The translations under genes and the position numbers were made by a program. A stretch of 32,450 bases of DNA from NCBI RefSeq assembly GCF_002843315.1, contig NZ_MVDD01000030.1, positions 1-32,450 of the forward strand. Direction: 5' to 3'. Positions within the stretch are counted from its first letter, which is position 1, and each line of letters starts with the position of its first letter. The notes below the pieces were generated by a model that was given only the letters and a program-made list of their open reading frames with translations, was not told where the DNA came from and made no database searches. Source of the stretch: Labilibaculum filiforme. Lineage in GTDB: Bacteria > Bacteroidota > Bacteroidia > Bacteroidales > Marinifilaceae. Below, piece after piece: positions 8,846-17,164 of this stretch.

Positions 8846-9682
8846 CTAAAATACTATTGCATCAATTGGGTTATTGTATTTAAAAGTATAATTTGTGCGA
8901 ATCAGTTTTTCAGAACTTATTGTTTTGCAGGAACTTTTTTTGGAGACAAATTTTGGAATTTCAAAGCCTCCTATTTTAGTCGCGGTTTTATAAAAATCTT
9001 CCCGAGTAGGGTGCTCAGGACAACAAGCATTATAAATTTCGCCCCATAAATCATTTTCTATTAAATGAAAAATAGTACCAATACAATCATCTCGATGGAT
9101 TAAATTAACAGGGGTTTGGCCTTCCACAGCTTGTTTCATTTTAGAAAAAAAACGACCAGGTTTTCGATCATAACCTATCAATCCACCAAATCGAATGATA
9201 CTGGTTTTAAAATTTTGTTGTAAAAGAAGTATCTCTTCAACTATACGCAAGGCCTTCCCGCTACTTTTCTCAGGTGTTTGTTTGTTTTTTTCGGTAACCA
9301 ATTTATTTACATTAGCATAAACCGAGGTCGAACTTATAAAAATCACTTTTTTAATCGTAGAGAATTGTAACTGGTTAATTAAGGCTTTAATTTGTTGGGA
9401 ATGATACTCTTCGATAGCTTCTCTTTGTTTTGGTGGAAAATTGATGATTAGTAGATCTGAATGAAAAAAGTCAGCATCAAAATCAGCATTAATTTCTGGA
9501 TCAAAGGAAATTAGGTAAGGATTAATTCCTTCAGTTGACAATTGCGATAATTTTTCTGGCGTAGAAGTCGATCCATTAATTTGGTAGCCTTTTTTAAGTA
9601 AAAATTTCGCCAAAGGCAGTCCTAACCAACCACATCCCAAAATACTTATGGTTTTTTCTCGTCTAATAAGCGTTTTATTCAT
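8846..9682 (-). CDS. YeeZ-like NAD(P)-dependent epimerase/SDR protein
   Basis: A 278-residue extended-SDR Rossmann protein. The N-terminus carries the nucleotide-binding GCGWLGLPLAKFLLKKG motif, followed by strand/helix repeats, ISSTSVYA near the usual SDR active-site serine, and IIRFGGLIGYDRKPGRF typical of the YeeZ branch. The canonical YxxxK is not clear: the region reads SSGKALRIVEE. The frame can be extended to a start at 9733 (17 more residues), but a good -7 box at 9710-9717 on this strand would then lie inside the gene, so I chose the ATG at 9682. Substrate unknown; YeeZ-type proteins are poorly characterised. Confidence 0.8.
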   Translation of the reverse strand: MNKTLIRREKTISILGCGWLGLPLAKFLLKKGYQINGSTSTPEKLSQLSTEGINPYLISFDPEINADFDADFFHSDLLIINFPPKQREAIEEYHSQQIKALINQLQFSTIKKVIFISSTSVYANVNKLVTEKNKQTPEKSSGKALRIVEEILLLQQNFKTSIIRFGGLIGYDRKPGRFFSKMKQAVEGQTPVNLIHRDDCIGTIFHLIENDLWGEIYNACCPEHPTREDFYKTATKIGGFEIPKFVSKKSSCKTISSEKLIRTNYTFKYNNPIDAIVF

Positions 9683-9709
9683 CTGTTTGTGTCTAAATAT
9701 ATCGGCGAT

Positions 9710-9717
9710 CAAATTTA
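9710..9717 (-). promoter_or_regulatory. Bacteroidota-type -7 box for the YeeZ-like gene
   Basis: Read on the minus strand this is TAAATTTG, an exact TAnnTTTG match. It is 27 bases upstream of the ATG at 9682, leaving a short 5' leader. No clear -33 TTTG was found at the expected spacing. Confidence 0.45.
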
Positions 9718-9896
9718 TATTTAATTTAAACAATTAAATATTTTTAGAATATATAATTATGAATAAGGAGTAATTATTTTGGTATTTAAGATATTAAAAT
9801 CCTTTTAGCGCATATAAGCTTTCCATAATGTACAAAGTGCTAAGCAGAGTATTGGTAAAGGAATCGAAAACACAAGGATTTTTGAATAATTACTTT

Positions 9897-9904
9897 TATA
9901 TTTG
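9897..9904 (+). promoter_or_regulatory. Bacteroidota-type -7 box for hemA
   Basis: TATATTTG matches TAnnTTTG exactly and lies 62 bases before the hemA ATG at 9967. A TTTG at 9881-9884 is too close to be an ordinary -33 element, so only the -7 half is supported. Confidence 0.45.
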
Positions 9905-9966
9905 ACACAGTTTACGTGGTGATTCATTTATGAATTTTGGGTAGACTTCAAAATAAATTTCGTTTT

Positions 9967-11220
9967 ATGTCGTCACAAATACGAGAAAATTTACAAAAAT
10001 TATTCGTTTTAGGAATTAGTTATAAGAAAACAGCTCTTGATGTTAGGGGGAAATTTTCGTTAACTGCAGAACAGCAGGAAAATTTATTAAAAGAGGCAAA
10101 AGAAAATCAAATTGATGGTTTTGTAGTACTTTCTACATGCAATCGCACCGAAATCTATGCTCACTCAAACGAATCGGAGTTAATTACTAATTTATTTCTA
10201 AAATACAGCGAAGGTAATCGTGAGGATTTTGATTCCAATGGTTATACTTTGTTTGGTAATGATTGTATACATCACTTATATAGAGTTACTTCCGGATTGG
10301 ATTCTCAGATAATTGGGGATTTTCAAATTGTTGGTCAAGTTAAAAATGCGGTTCATTTATCCGAAGAAATGGGAATGTTGAATCCCTTTTTAAACCGACT
10401 GTTCTCCTTTGCCTTTCAAGCAAGCAAAAAAATAAAAACAAATACCGATATAAGTAAAGGTGCAGCTTCGGTTTCACATGCTGCAGTTCAGTATATTAAG
10501 GATAAGGTTTCCACTTTGGAAACATGCAATTTTTTATTGTACGGTACTGGCGATATAGGGAAAGATACTTGTGGTAATTTATTGAAACATATGAATAACC
10601 GCTCGCTAACATTAATTAATAGGACAGAGGCAAAGGCCGAAGCGCTTGCAAGTAAATTTAATGTTAAGTTTCAGCCTGTAAGTAAATTAATGGAGGAGGT
10701 TGCAAAATCGGAAGTGATAATTGTTGCTACTGGTGCATCACAACCAACTTTATTGCCCGAGCATTTTGTGGGAAGTAAGGAATGTAAATTAATTTTGGAC
10801 CTTTCGGTTCCTAGAAATGTACATTCGGATATAGACAAATTAGATCATGTTTTGGTAATTACAGTAGATGAATTGTCGAAGCATATTTCGGATGCTATTC
10901 AGCAAAGAAAAGATTGCATTCCACAAGCCGAAGGTATTATTTACGGATCGATTGCCGATTTTTACAGCTGGCTTGAGGTGAAATACTTGTCGCCGGTAAT
11001 TATTGCATTAAAAGAAAATTTACAGAAAGTTCAACAAAAAGAGTTGGATTATCACAAAAATAAATTGACGGATGATGAATTGAAAAAAGTGGAACATATT
11101 ACCAGCAATATTGTAAATAAAATTGCTAGAGCATGTATCAATCACTTAAAAGATCATCACAAAAAGCAATCCAGCCCTATGGAAACAATAGAAATGATTT
11201 TTAAAGATATGGATTCGTAA
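9967..11220 (+). CDS. hemA: Glutamyl-tRNA reductase
   Basis: The first committed enzyme of C5-pathway tetrapyrrole synthesis: NADPH-dependent reduction of glutamyl-tRNA to glutamate-1-semialdehyde in the cytosol. From the chosen ATG it is 417 residues, the normal size. Visible: the catalytic nucleophile in STCNRTEIY (Cys58), the conserved SGLDSQIIGDFQIVGQVK block, a Rossmann NADPH domain (LLYGTGDIGKDTCGNL), and a C-terminal helical dimerisation domain. A longer frame opens at a TTG (9937), but the ten extra residues are not family-like. It leads the hemA-hemC-hemB-hemE group and is separated from hemC by a hairpin terminator, so part of its transcription may stop there. Confidence 0.96.
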   Translation: MSSQIRENLQKLFVLGISYKKTALDVRGKFSLTAEQQENLLKEAKENQIDGFVVLSTCNRTEIYAHSNESELITNLFLKYSEGNREDFDSNGYTLFGNDCIHHLYRVTSGLDSQIIGDFQIVGQVKNAVHLSEEMGMLNPFLNRLFSFAFQASKKIKTNTDISKGAASVSHAAVQYIKDKVSTLETCNFLLYGTGDIGKDTCGNLLKHMNNRSLTLINRTEAKAEALASKFNVKFQPVSKLMEEVAKSEVIIVATGASQPTLLPEHFVGSKECKLILDLSVPRNVHSDIDKLDHVLVITVDELSKHISDAIQQRKDCIPQAEGIIYGSIADFYSWLEVKYLSPVIIALKENLQKVQQKELDYHKNKLTDDELKKVEHITSNIVNKIARACINHLKDHHKKQSSPMETIEMIFKDMDS

Positions 11221-11242
11221 AGCTTTGTAAGCTTTCAATAAA

Positions 11243-11276
11243 AAGCTGTATAAACCTTGTTTTATATGGCTTTTTT
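11243..11276 (+). terminator. Hairpin terminator between hemA and hemC
   Basis: A 12-bp stem (aagctgtataaa / tttatatggctt, two G-U pairs) with a 6-base loop ends in a run of six T. It sits 22 bases after hemA and 46 before hemC, so hemC probably depends on readthrough or on its own promoter. Confidence 0.75.
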
Positions 11277-11321
11277 ATTCTAGATACTATTAAATTATAA
11301 ACTTCCTGAAAATAGAAAACG

Positions 11322-12248
11322 ATGATTTCTAAAAAGAAAATAATTGTTGCTACTCGTCCCAGTTTACTTGCTTATACGCAAACTATGCAGACTGTAGAAA
11401 TATTGAGAAATGCCAATCCTGAAATTGAATTTGAAGTGAAAAAATTTAGCACGCAGGGAGATCGGGTGCTAAATCGTTCTTTAACAGAGTTTGGTGGAAC
11501 GGGAGTGTTTGTAAAAGAGCTCGAGCATGCTTTACTCGAAAACGAAGCGGATATTGCCATTCATAGTTTAAAAGATGTTCCTAGTGGGCATCCTGCAGGA
11601 TTAGACTTAGTCGCCTTTCCAGAAAGGGAAGATGCCCGGGATGTGTTTTTGACACGTGATGGCAGTTCTTTTGAAGATATGCCGGAAGGATTTATATTGG
11701 GAACAGGAAGTCCAAGAAGAAGAGTGCAATTTGCTAATCTCCGTAAGGATATAGAATTTAAAGAAATTAGAGGAAATATTGATAGCCGTTTCCAAAAATT
11801 GATAGATGGCGAATACGATGCAATTATATTGGCTGCTGCAGGCTTAAATCGTATGGGAAGAGAATATGATGATAACTTACTGTTGGATATCGATTTATGT
11901 ATCCCTGCTATCGGACAAGGTGCACTTGCTATTGAATGCCGTAGCAACGATCTTGAAACAATTGCAATATTAGAGAAGGTAAATCATCGCGAAACGGAAA
12001 TTGCAGTAAAAGCTGAACGGGCTTTTATGGCTGAAATTGAAGGTGGATGTAAGTTTCCGTTGGCGGCTCATGCTGTGGTTACCGATAATATTGTAAATAT
12101 GCTTGCGATTGTTGGCGATTTAAAAACGAATCAATTCATTGTTGAAGAAATAGAGGTTTCGGTAGAGGAATCGGCCGAAAAATCGAAAGAATTAGCCATG
12201 AAGATGAAAGAAATATGTAAAGAAAAAGGAATTAATTTTTATCTTTAA
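11322..12248 (+). CDS. hemC: Hydroxymethylbilane synthase (porphobilinogen deaminase)
   Basis: Polymerises four porphobilinogens into hydroxymethylbilane. The 308-residue length is normal. Visible: the N-terminal ATRPSLLAYTQT, catalytic-loop motif IHSLKDVPSGHP with Asp85, the arginine-rich LGTGSPRRRVQF binding the acidic substrate chain, AIGQGALAIECR, and EGGCKFPLAAHA with Cys243, the attachment site of the dipyrromethane cofactor. It sits 101 bases after hemA, with a terminator between them, and 73 before hemB. No hemD is fused or adjacent, although the next pathway step requires it. Confidence 0.96.
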   Translation: MISKKKIIVATRPSLLAYTQTMQTVEILRNANPEIEFEVKKFSTQGDRVLNRSLTEFGGTGVFVKELEHALLENEADIAIHSLKDVPSGHPAGLDLVAFPEREDARDVFLTRDGSSFEDMPEGFILGTGSPRRRVQFANLRKDIEFKEIRGNIDSRFQKLIDGEYDAIILAAAGLNRMGREYDDNLLLDIDLCIPAIGQGALAIECRSNDLETIAILEKVNHRETEIAVKAERAFMAEIEGGCKFPLAAHAVVTDNIVNMLAIVGDLKTNQFIVEEIEVSVEESAEKSKELAMKMKEICKEKGINFYL

Positions 12249-12280
12249 TTTCTGATGTGTAATTCTTCAAAATGATTAAT

Positions 12281-12309
12281 TTGACATCTAATTTATACAC
12301 TAATATAAT
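12281..12309 (+). promoter_or_regulatory. TTGACA-17-TATAAT sequence upstream of hemB
   Basis: An exact TTGACA (12281-12286) and exact TATAAT (12304-12309) are separated by 17 bases. TATAAT ends only 12 bases before the hemB ATG, which would give an almost leaderless mRNA. Bacteroidota do not normally use this consensus, so it may be chance in AT-rich sequence; TTAATTTG at 12277-12284 is a one-mismatch TAnnTTTG alternative. Confidence 0.3.
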
Positions 12310-12321
12310 AAATACAACATT

Positions 12322-13314
12322 ATGAGTTTAAGACCTCTTTTCCCAGAAACACGATTAAGAAGATTGCGTTACAGCAAAGTAGTTCGCAACATGGTTGCTG
12401 AAACCGCTCTTTCTGTAGATAATTTAGTAATGCCACTTTTTGTTTGTCCGGGAAAAAATGTTCAGAATCCAATTAAGAGCATGCCTGGAAACGATCAGTT
12501 ATCTGTGGATATGTTAGTAAAAAAGTGTGGGGAATTGTTAGAGTCAGGCGTGAAGTCGGTACTGCTTTTTGGTATTCCTGAGTCGAAAGATGAAGATGGA
12601 ACTGTAGCTACACACGAACATGGAATTGTACAAAATGCAGTTCGTGCCATTAAAGAAACTTACCCTGAAATGTATATTATCGCAGACATCTGTAATTGCG
12701 AATATACTACTCACGGTCATTGCGGGACTATTGTTGATGGGGATGTTGACAACGATCAAACATTAGTTACATTAGCGGCACAAGCAGTTTCTCTTGCCCA
12801 AGCGGGAGTCGATATGGTTGCCCCTAGTGATATGATGGATGGTCGTGTGGGTTATATGAGAAAAGCATTAGACGAGAATTGTTTCGAGAAAATGCCAATT
12901 ATGGCATATTCCGCAAAATATGCATCTGGTTTTTATGGCCCATTTCGAGATGCTGCAGATAGTGCTCCTCAGTTTGGAGATAGATCTACTTACCAAATGG
13001 ATCCTAGAAATAGCGATGAAGCTATTCGTGAGGTGGAAATGGATATTGCAGAAGGTGCTGATATTGTAATGGTAAAACCTGCGTTAAGTTATTTGGATGT
13101 TATTTATAGAGTGAAAAACGAATTTAATGTTCCAGTTGCAGCTTATAACGTTAGTGGCGAGTTTTCGATGGTGAAAGCTGCCGAAGCTAACAATTGGATT
13201 GATGGAAAACGGGTAATGATGGAAATTATGACTTCTATTCGAAGAGCTGGAGCGGATATTATTATTACGTATCATGCTAAAGAAGTGGCAGATGTCTTAA
13301 ATGGTAAAATATAG
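12322..13314 (+). CDS. hemB: Delta-aminolevulinic acid dehydratase (porphobilinogen synthase)
   Basis: Condenses two 5-aminolevulinates into porphobilinogen. 330 residues, full length. Visible: active-site zinc cysteines in DICNCEYTTHGHCG (C124, C126, C134), marking the Zn-dependent class rather than the Asp-rich Mg class; the two active-site lysines in YSAKYASGFYGPFRDA (K199) and MVKPALSYLDVI (K252, the Schiff-base lysine); and the DRSTYQMDP loop. It sits 73 bases after hemC and 68 before hemE on the same strand, as part of one pathway cluster. Confidence 0.97.
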   Translation: MSLRPLFPETRLRRLRYSKVVRNMVAETALSVDNLVMPLFVCPGKNVQNPIKSMPGNDQLSVDMLVKKCGELLESGVKSVLLFGIPESKDEDGTVATHEHGIVQNAVRAIKETYPEMYIIADICNCEYTTHGHCGTIVDGDVDNDQTLVTLAAQAVSLAQAGVDMVAPSDMMDGRVGYMRKALDENCFEKMPIMAYSAKYASGFYGPFRDAADSAPQFGDRSTYQMDPRNSDEAIREVEMDIAEGADIVMVKPALSYLDVIYRVKNEFNVPVAAYNVSGEFSMVKAAEANNWIDGKRVMMEIMTSIRRAGADIIITYHAKEVADVLNGKI

Positions 13315-13382
13315 TTGAGTATACAGCATCGTATTAATTTTTACCCTACTAATACTACTAACAACCTACTGATTACTGAAAT

Positions 13383-14414
13383 ATGAGTGAATCAATTTTT
13401 TTAGATACAATCAACGGAATTAAGAGAGAGAGACCACCAGTGTGGTTCATGCGTCAGGCGGGCAGAGTACTTCCTTCCTACATGAAACTACGCGAGAAAT
13501 ATGGTTTTAAGGAAATGATGGAGAATCCAGACTTGGCAGCACAGGTAACTTTATTGCCTATTCATGATTTAGGTGTTGATGCTGCGATCTTGTTTTCCGA
13601 TATTTTGGTGATTCCAGAAGCTTTAGGAATGGAATTGAGTTTTGAAGGAAAAGGACCAAGTTTTTCCACTGCATTAAAAGATGTTGCTGATCCTTTATCT
13701 TTCCTAACCGATAAGCCTGAAAAATTAGAGCATATTTATAAAGCGATCGATTGTATTTTGGAGACAAAACCGAATGAGATTCCTTTGATCGGATTTTGCG
13801 GAGGTCCTTTAACTACTTTGTGTTATATGTATCAAGGTTTTAGTCGAAATCAGAATTTTCCGGATTTTGTTCCTGCTATTTATCGCGATAAAGCATTGAT
13901 GAAGAAGGTAGTTGCTAAAATTACCGAAATGAGTATTCATTATGCCTTAAAACAAGTAGAACATGGTGTAAAAGCTTTTCAGTTGTTTGAAACGCATGCT
14001 GGTTTAATCCCCGTTGAATTGTACAAAGAAGTGTTTTTACCATCTGTAAAGGCAATTCTAGGAGCGGTTCGCGAAGCAGGAGTAAAAACTATTTACTTAC
14101 CAAAAGGATTAGGAACTGGTATTAATATGGTAAATCATGATTTATGTGATTGTGTTAGTGTTGACTGGCAAATGCCATTGCATGAGGTGAGAGGAATTGT
14201 AGGAGAGGAAATGATTCTGCAAGGGAATTTCGATCCTCGTATTTTGGAGGCTACACCACAAGCAATTGATCAGGAATTTGAATATTTCCTGAACTATGGC
14301 CGGAAAGACCACAAATGGATTTTTAATTTAGGACATGGTTTATTGCCATCAATACCTGTTGCAAATGTGGAGTATTTGGTGAAAAAAGTAAAAGAAGCGG
14401 ATTGGGGAAGGTAA
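13383..14414 (+). CDS. hemE: Uroporphyrinogen decarboxylase
   Basis: Removes four acetate carboxyls from uroporphyrinogen III to give coproporphyrinogen III. 343 residues, normal length. Visible: the signature PPVWFMRQAGRVLPSYMKLR with R24 and R28 of the substrate-binding RQAGR, an AAILFSDILVIPEALGMEL block with the catalytic aspartate, GFCGGPLTTLCYM, QLFETHAGL, and the C-terminal FNLGHGLLPSIPVANVEYLV. It is the last gene of the hem group and is followed by a strong terminator. It commits the pathway to haem rather than sirohaem. Confidence 0.97.
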   Translation: MSESIFLDTINGIKRERPPVWFMRQAGRVLPSYMKLREKYGFKEMMENPDLAAQVTLLPIHDLGVDAAILFSDILVIPEALGMELSFEGKGPSFSTALKDVADPLSFLTDKPEKLEHIYKAIDCILETKPNEIPLIGFCGGPLTTLCYMYQGFSRNQNFPDFVPAIYRDKALMKKVVAKITEMSIHYALKQVEHGVKAFQLFETHAGLIPVELYKEVFLPSVKAILGAVREAGVKTIYLPKGLGTGINMVNHDLCDCVSVDWQMPLHEVRGIVGEEMILQGNFDPRILEATPQAIDQEFEYFLNYGRKDHKWIFNLGHGLLPSIPVANVEYLVKKVKEADWGR

Positions 14415-14433
14415 AATAATCCATAAAAAATAG

Positions 14434-14470
14434 AGAATGAGGTGTCGGTTTTGGCACCTCATTCTTGTTT
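14434..14470 (+). terminator. Terminator after hemE
   Basis: A 12-bp stem (agaatgaggtgt / gcacctcattct, one G-U pair) with an 8-base loop is followed by TGTTTTATT. It closes the haem gene group. Confidence 0.85.
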
Positions 14471-14535
14471 TATTATAAAATAGATTCCTCAAATTGTTAT
14501 CTTCGTAATTCTATAAAATTAATCAAAATTGAAGC

Positions 14536-15624
14536 ATGAGTAAAATTCATATTTATTGCAGTATCGTAGCAATAGTATTTGCAGGCTGTAAATCAACACC
14601 GAAAGAAAAATCAACGATTGTAGAAAATATTACCGAGAAACCGAGTTGTTGTGAAAATATACCAGACCGTTTTGCCACTAATAAGCAGGCGAAGAACGAT
14701 GAAATGGCTTGGATAGAAGGTGGTACTTTTAGTATGGGTGGAGACGATACACAAGCTCGTGACGATGAATTTCCAAAGCATGAGGTTACTGTTTCGGGAT
14801 TTTATATGGACGTTCATGAAGTAACGAATGCTCAATTTTTGGCGTTTACAGATGCTACCGGATACATAACCGAAGCAGAGAGAAAACCAGATTGGGAGGA
14901 GATTAAAAAGCAATTGCCTCCTGGAACACCAAAACCTGACGATAGCGTTTTAGCTCCTGCATCATTAACTTTTTTTGCGCCAAATCATCCGGTTAATTTG
15001 AATAATAATGCAGCCTGGTGGGCGTGGACCTTAGGTGCAAATTGGAGACACCCTCAAGGACCAGATTCATCGATCGAGAAAAAAATGAATTTCCCAGTTG
15101 TACATGTTTCTTGGAATGATGTTATGGCTTATTGTAAATGGGCTGGTAAACGATTGCCAACCGAAGCAGAATGGGAATTTGCTGCACGAGGTGGTTTAAT
15201 TGATAAAGTGTACCCTTGGGGGAATGAAAATATTGATACCGGTAAAATAAAAGCGAATTCGTGGCAAGGTCAATTTCCAAATATAAATGACGAAAAGGAC
15301 GGTTTTTACACCGCGGCTCCAGTTAAAACATTTCCTCCAAATGGATATGGTTTGTACGATATGGCAGGAAATGTTTGGGAATGGTGCTCAGATACCTATC
15401 ATTACGATTATTATAAAACAATAAAAGGAGCGAGTGTTAATCCTAAAGGACCAGAAACAAGTTACGATCCAAATGAGCCTGGAGTATTTAAGAAAGTAAC
15501 TCGAGGTGGTTCATTTCTTTGTAATTCAGCGTATTGTTCTGGATATCGGGTTGCGGCGCGAATGAAATCGAGTGTGGATACAGGCATGGAACATACTGGT
15601 TTTCGTTGTGTAAAAGATAAATAA
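14536..15624 (+). CDS. Formylglycine-generating-enzyme-like lipoprotein (SUMF1/FGE family)
   Basis: A 362-residue exported protein. Residues 1-18 are a lipoprotein signal peptide with lipobox FAGC (Cys18). Residues about 55-360 form an FGE-sulfatase domain: WIEGGTFSMGGDD, FYMDVHEVTNAQF, RLPTEAEWEFAARGG, GLYDMAGNVWEWCSD, and the C-terminal GGSFLCNSAYCSGYRVAAR followed by GFRCV. In FGE proper, two cysteines five residues apart bind copper and oxidise the sulfatase cysteine to formylglycine. Here they are Cys329 and Cys334, so this looks like a true FGE rather than an EgtB or PvdO relative. No sulfatase is encoded nearby. Being lipid-anchored outside the cytoplasm, it could act on exported sulfatases; that is inference. 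Confidence 0.85.
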   Translation: MSKIHIYCSIVAIVFAGCKSTPKEKSTIVENITEKPSCCENIPDRFATNKQAKNDEMAWIEGGTFSMGGDDTQARDDEFPKHEVTVSGFYMDVHEVTNAQFLAFTDATGYITEAERKPDWEEIKKQLPPGTPKPDDSVLAPASLTFFAPNHPVNLNNNAAWWAWTLGANWRHPQGPDSSIEKKMNFPVVHVSWNDVMAYCKWAGKRLPTEAEWEFAARGGLIDKVYPWGNENIDTGKIKANSWQGQFPNINDEKDGFYTAAPVKTFPPNGYGLYDMAGNVWEWCSDTYHYDYYKTIKGASVNPKGPETSYDPNEPGVFKKVTRGGSFLCNSAYCSGYRVAARMKSSVDTGMEHTGFRCVKDK

Positions 15625-15648
15625 GCTTTATTTAATGTCGTTTAAAGT

Positions 15649-15685
15649 AGAAAAGTCACCCTTGTAGGTGGCTTTTCTATTTTTT
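15649..15685 (+). terminator. Terminator after the FGE-like gene
   Basis: A 12-bp stem (agaaaagtcacc / ggtggcttttct, one G-U pair) with a 6-base loop is followed by ATTTTTT. Confidence 0.85.
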
Positions 15686-15767
15686 ATGCGCTGTGGATGT
15701 AGGATTTAAAAATAATTTTATGTTGAAAAACTTACTACAACAGTTAGGATTATTTTTTTAGGATTTC

Positions 15768-15775
15768 TATTTTTG
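15768..15775 (+). promoter_or_regulatory. -7 box for the double-cubane reductase gene
   Basis: TATTTTTG matches TAnnTTTG exactly and lies 30 bases before the ATG. No convincing -33 TTTG is present. Confidence 0.45.
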
Positions 15776-15805
15776 CAATCGTAAATATATAAATATAGAA
15801 TCACA

Positions 15806-17080
15806 ATGGCAGATTACACAAAAATGTGGACTGATCTTGGTTTAAACCTTGATAATCATGATGCTTTACTTGCAAACTTAGGTGGAGCATACCAATCTAT
15901 TTTCATGACGCAGGAAAATCGTCCGGCAGGCATGGGATATTTCGATTTTGTAATGAGTGAAGCGCATGGCCTAAGAATTCAGGAGTTGCGCGAAGAGCAG
16001 GAGGCAGGTCGAAAGATTATTGGTTCTTTTTGTGTTTTTGTTCCCGAAGAAATTGTTTTAGCAGCTGGATGTACTTCGGTAGGTTTATGCTCTGGTGCTG
16101 ATTTTGCTCAAGAAGAAGTTGAAAAGGTTTTGCCTCGTAATACTTGTTCATTAATTAAGTCATTTTTTGGCTTTAGTTTGGGTAAAGTTTGTCCGTATAT
16201 GGAAGTTTCTGATCTTATTGTAGGAGAAAATACTTGCGATGGAAAGAAAAAAGCTTTTGAAACTTTCAAAGAAATGGTTCCTAATTTTTACCAGATGGAT
16301 ATGCCTCAAAATAAGGCTCCGATGGGAAGAAAATTATTAACACATGAGTACAAAGCATTTCTTGCAAAGTTGGAAGAGATGACTGGCAAGAAAATTAGTA
16401 AGAAAGATTTGCAGGAAGGAATTGCGATTGTAAATGCAAAACGTGCAGCCTTAAGTAGATTGGCTATACTTCGTGCTGCAGATCCTTGTCCAATTTCTGG
16501 TTTAGATGCTTTGTTGATTAATCAAATTGCCTTTTTAGATAATCCAGCTCGTTTTACCGAGAAGCTGAATGCTCTTTGCGACGAATTGGACGTATTGGTA
16601 AAAGAGAAGAAAGGTGCAATAGCCGAAAAAGCTCCTCGTGTTATTATTTCTGGTTGTCCTATGGCAATTCCAAACTGGAAAGTTCCTGCAGTTATTGAAG
16701 CTGCTGGTGCGGTAATTGTTGGAGAAGAATCTTGTATTGGTGAGCGTGGACAACGTAATGCTACCGATGATTCTGCCGAAACACTTGATGGTTTAATTGA
16801 TGCAGTTGTAGATCGTTACTTTAAAATTGATTGCGCGGTATTTACTCCAAATCAAGAGCGTGTAGAGCATATTAAGGAAATGACTAAAAATTATAATGCT
16901 GATGGTGTAATTCATTATGGCCTTCAATTTTGTCAGCCTTATATCATGGAATCTTTTTCGGTTGAAAAAACCTTAGAAAAGGATGGTATTTCTGTATTAC
17001 GATTAGAAACAGATTATAGTCAGGAAGATATGGGACAATTATCAACTCGAGTAGAAGCTTTTGTTGAAATAATTAAATAA
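15806..17080 (+). CDS. Double-cubane-cluster anaerobic reductase (2-hydroxyacyl-CoA dehydratase superfamily)
   Basis: A 424-residue member of the HgdB/BcrC superfamily, of the YjiM-like branch whose characterised member holds an [8Fe-9S] double-cubane cluster and reduces small molecules at very low potential. Visible cysteines suitable as cluster ligands: GCTSVGLCSG, PRNTCSLIK, KVCPYMEVSD, GENTCDGKKK, ISGCPM, EESCIG and FCQPYIMES. It has no partner second subunit, unlike true dehydratases, and is followed after 84 bases by its activase. Physiological substrate unknown for this branch. The pair strongly suggests anaerobic growth, since these clusters are oxygen-labile. Confidence 0.88.
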   Translation: MADYTKMWTDLGLNLDNHDALLANLGGAYQSIFMTQENRPAGMGYFDFVMSEAHGLRIQELREEQEAGRKIIGSFCVFVPEEIVLAAGCTSVGLCSGADFAQEEVEKVLPRNTCSLIKSFFGFSLGKVCPYMEVSDLIVGENTCDGKKKAFETFKEMVPNFYQMDMPQNKAPMGRKLLTHEYKAFLAKLEEMTGKKISKKDLQEGIAIVNAKRAALSRLAILRAADPCPISGLDALLINQIAFLDNPARFTEKLNALCDELDVLVKEKKGAIAEKAPRVIISGCPMAIPNWKVPAVIEAAGAVIVGEESCIGERGQRNATDDSAETLDGLIDAVVDRYFKIDCAVFTPNQERVEHIKEMTKNYNADGVIHYGLQFCQPYIMESFSVEKTLEKDGISVLRLETDYSQEDMGQLSTRVEAFVEIIK

Positions 17081-17100
17081 AAAGATTTGCAATATATAGG

Positions 17101-17134
17101 AAGACTGAGCGGTTTCTAACTTCTCAGTCTTTTT
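17101..17134 (+). terminator. Hairpin terminator between reductase and activase
   Basis: A 9-bp stem (aagactgag / ctcagtctt) is followed by TTTTATTTTT. It leaves the activase downstream of a terminator, consistent with lower activase dosage by readthrough. Confidence 0.75.
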
Positions 17135-17164
17135 ATTTTTATCGAAATATTTACTGAAAATAGC

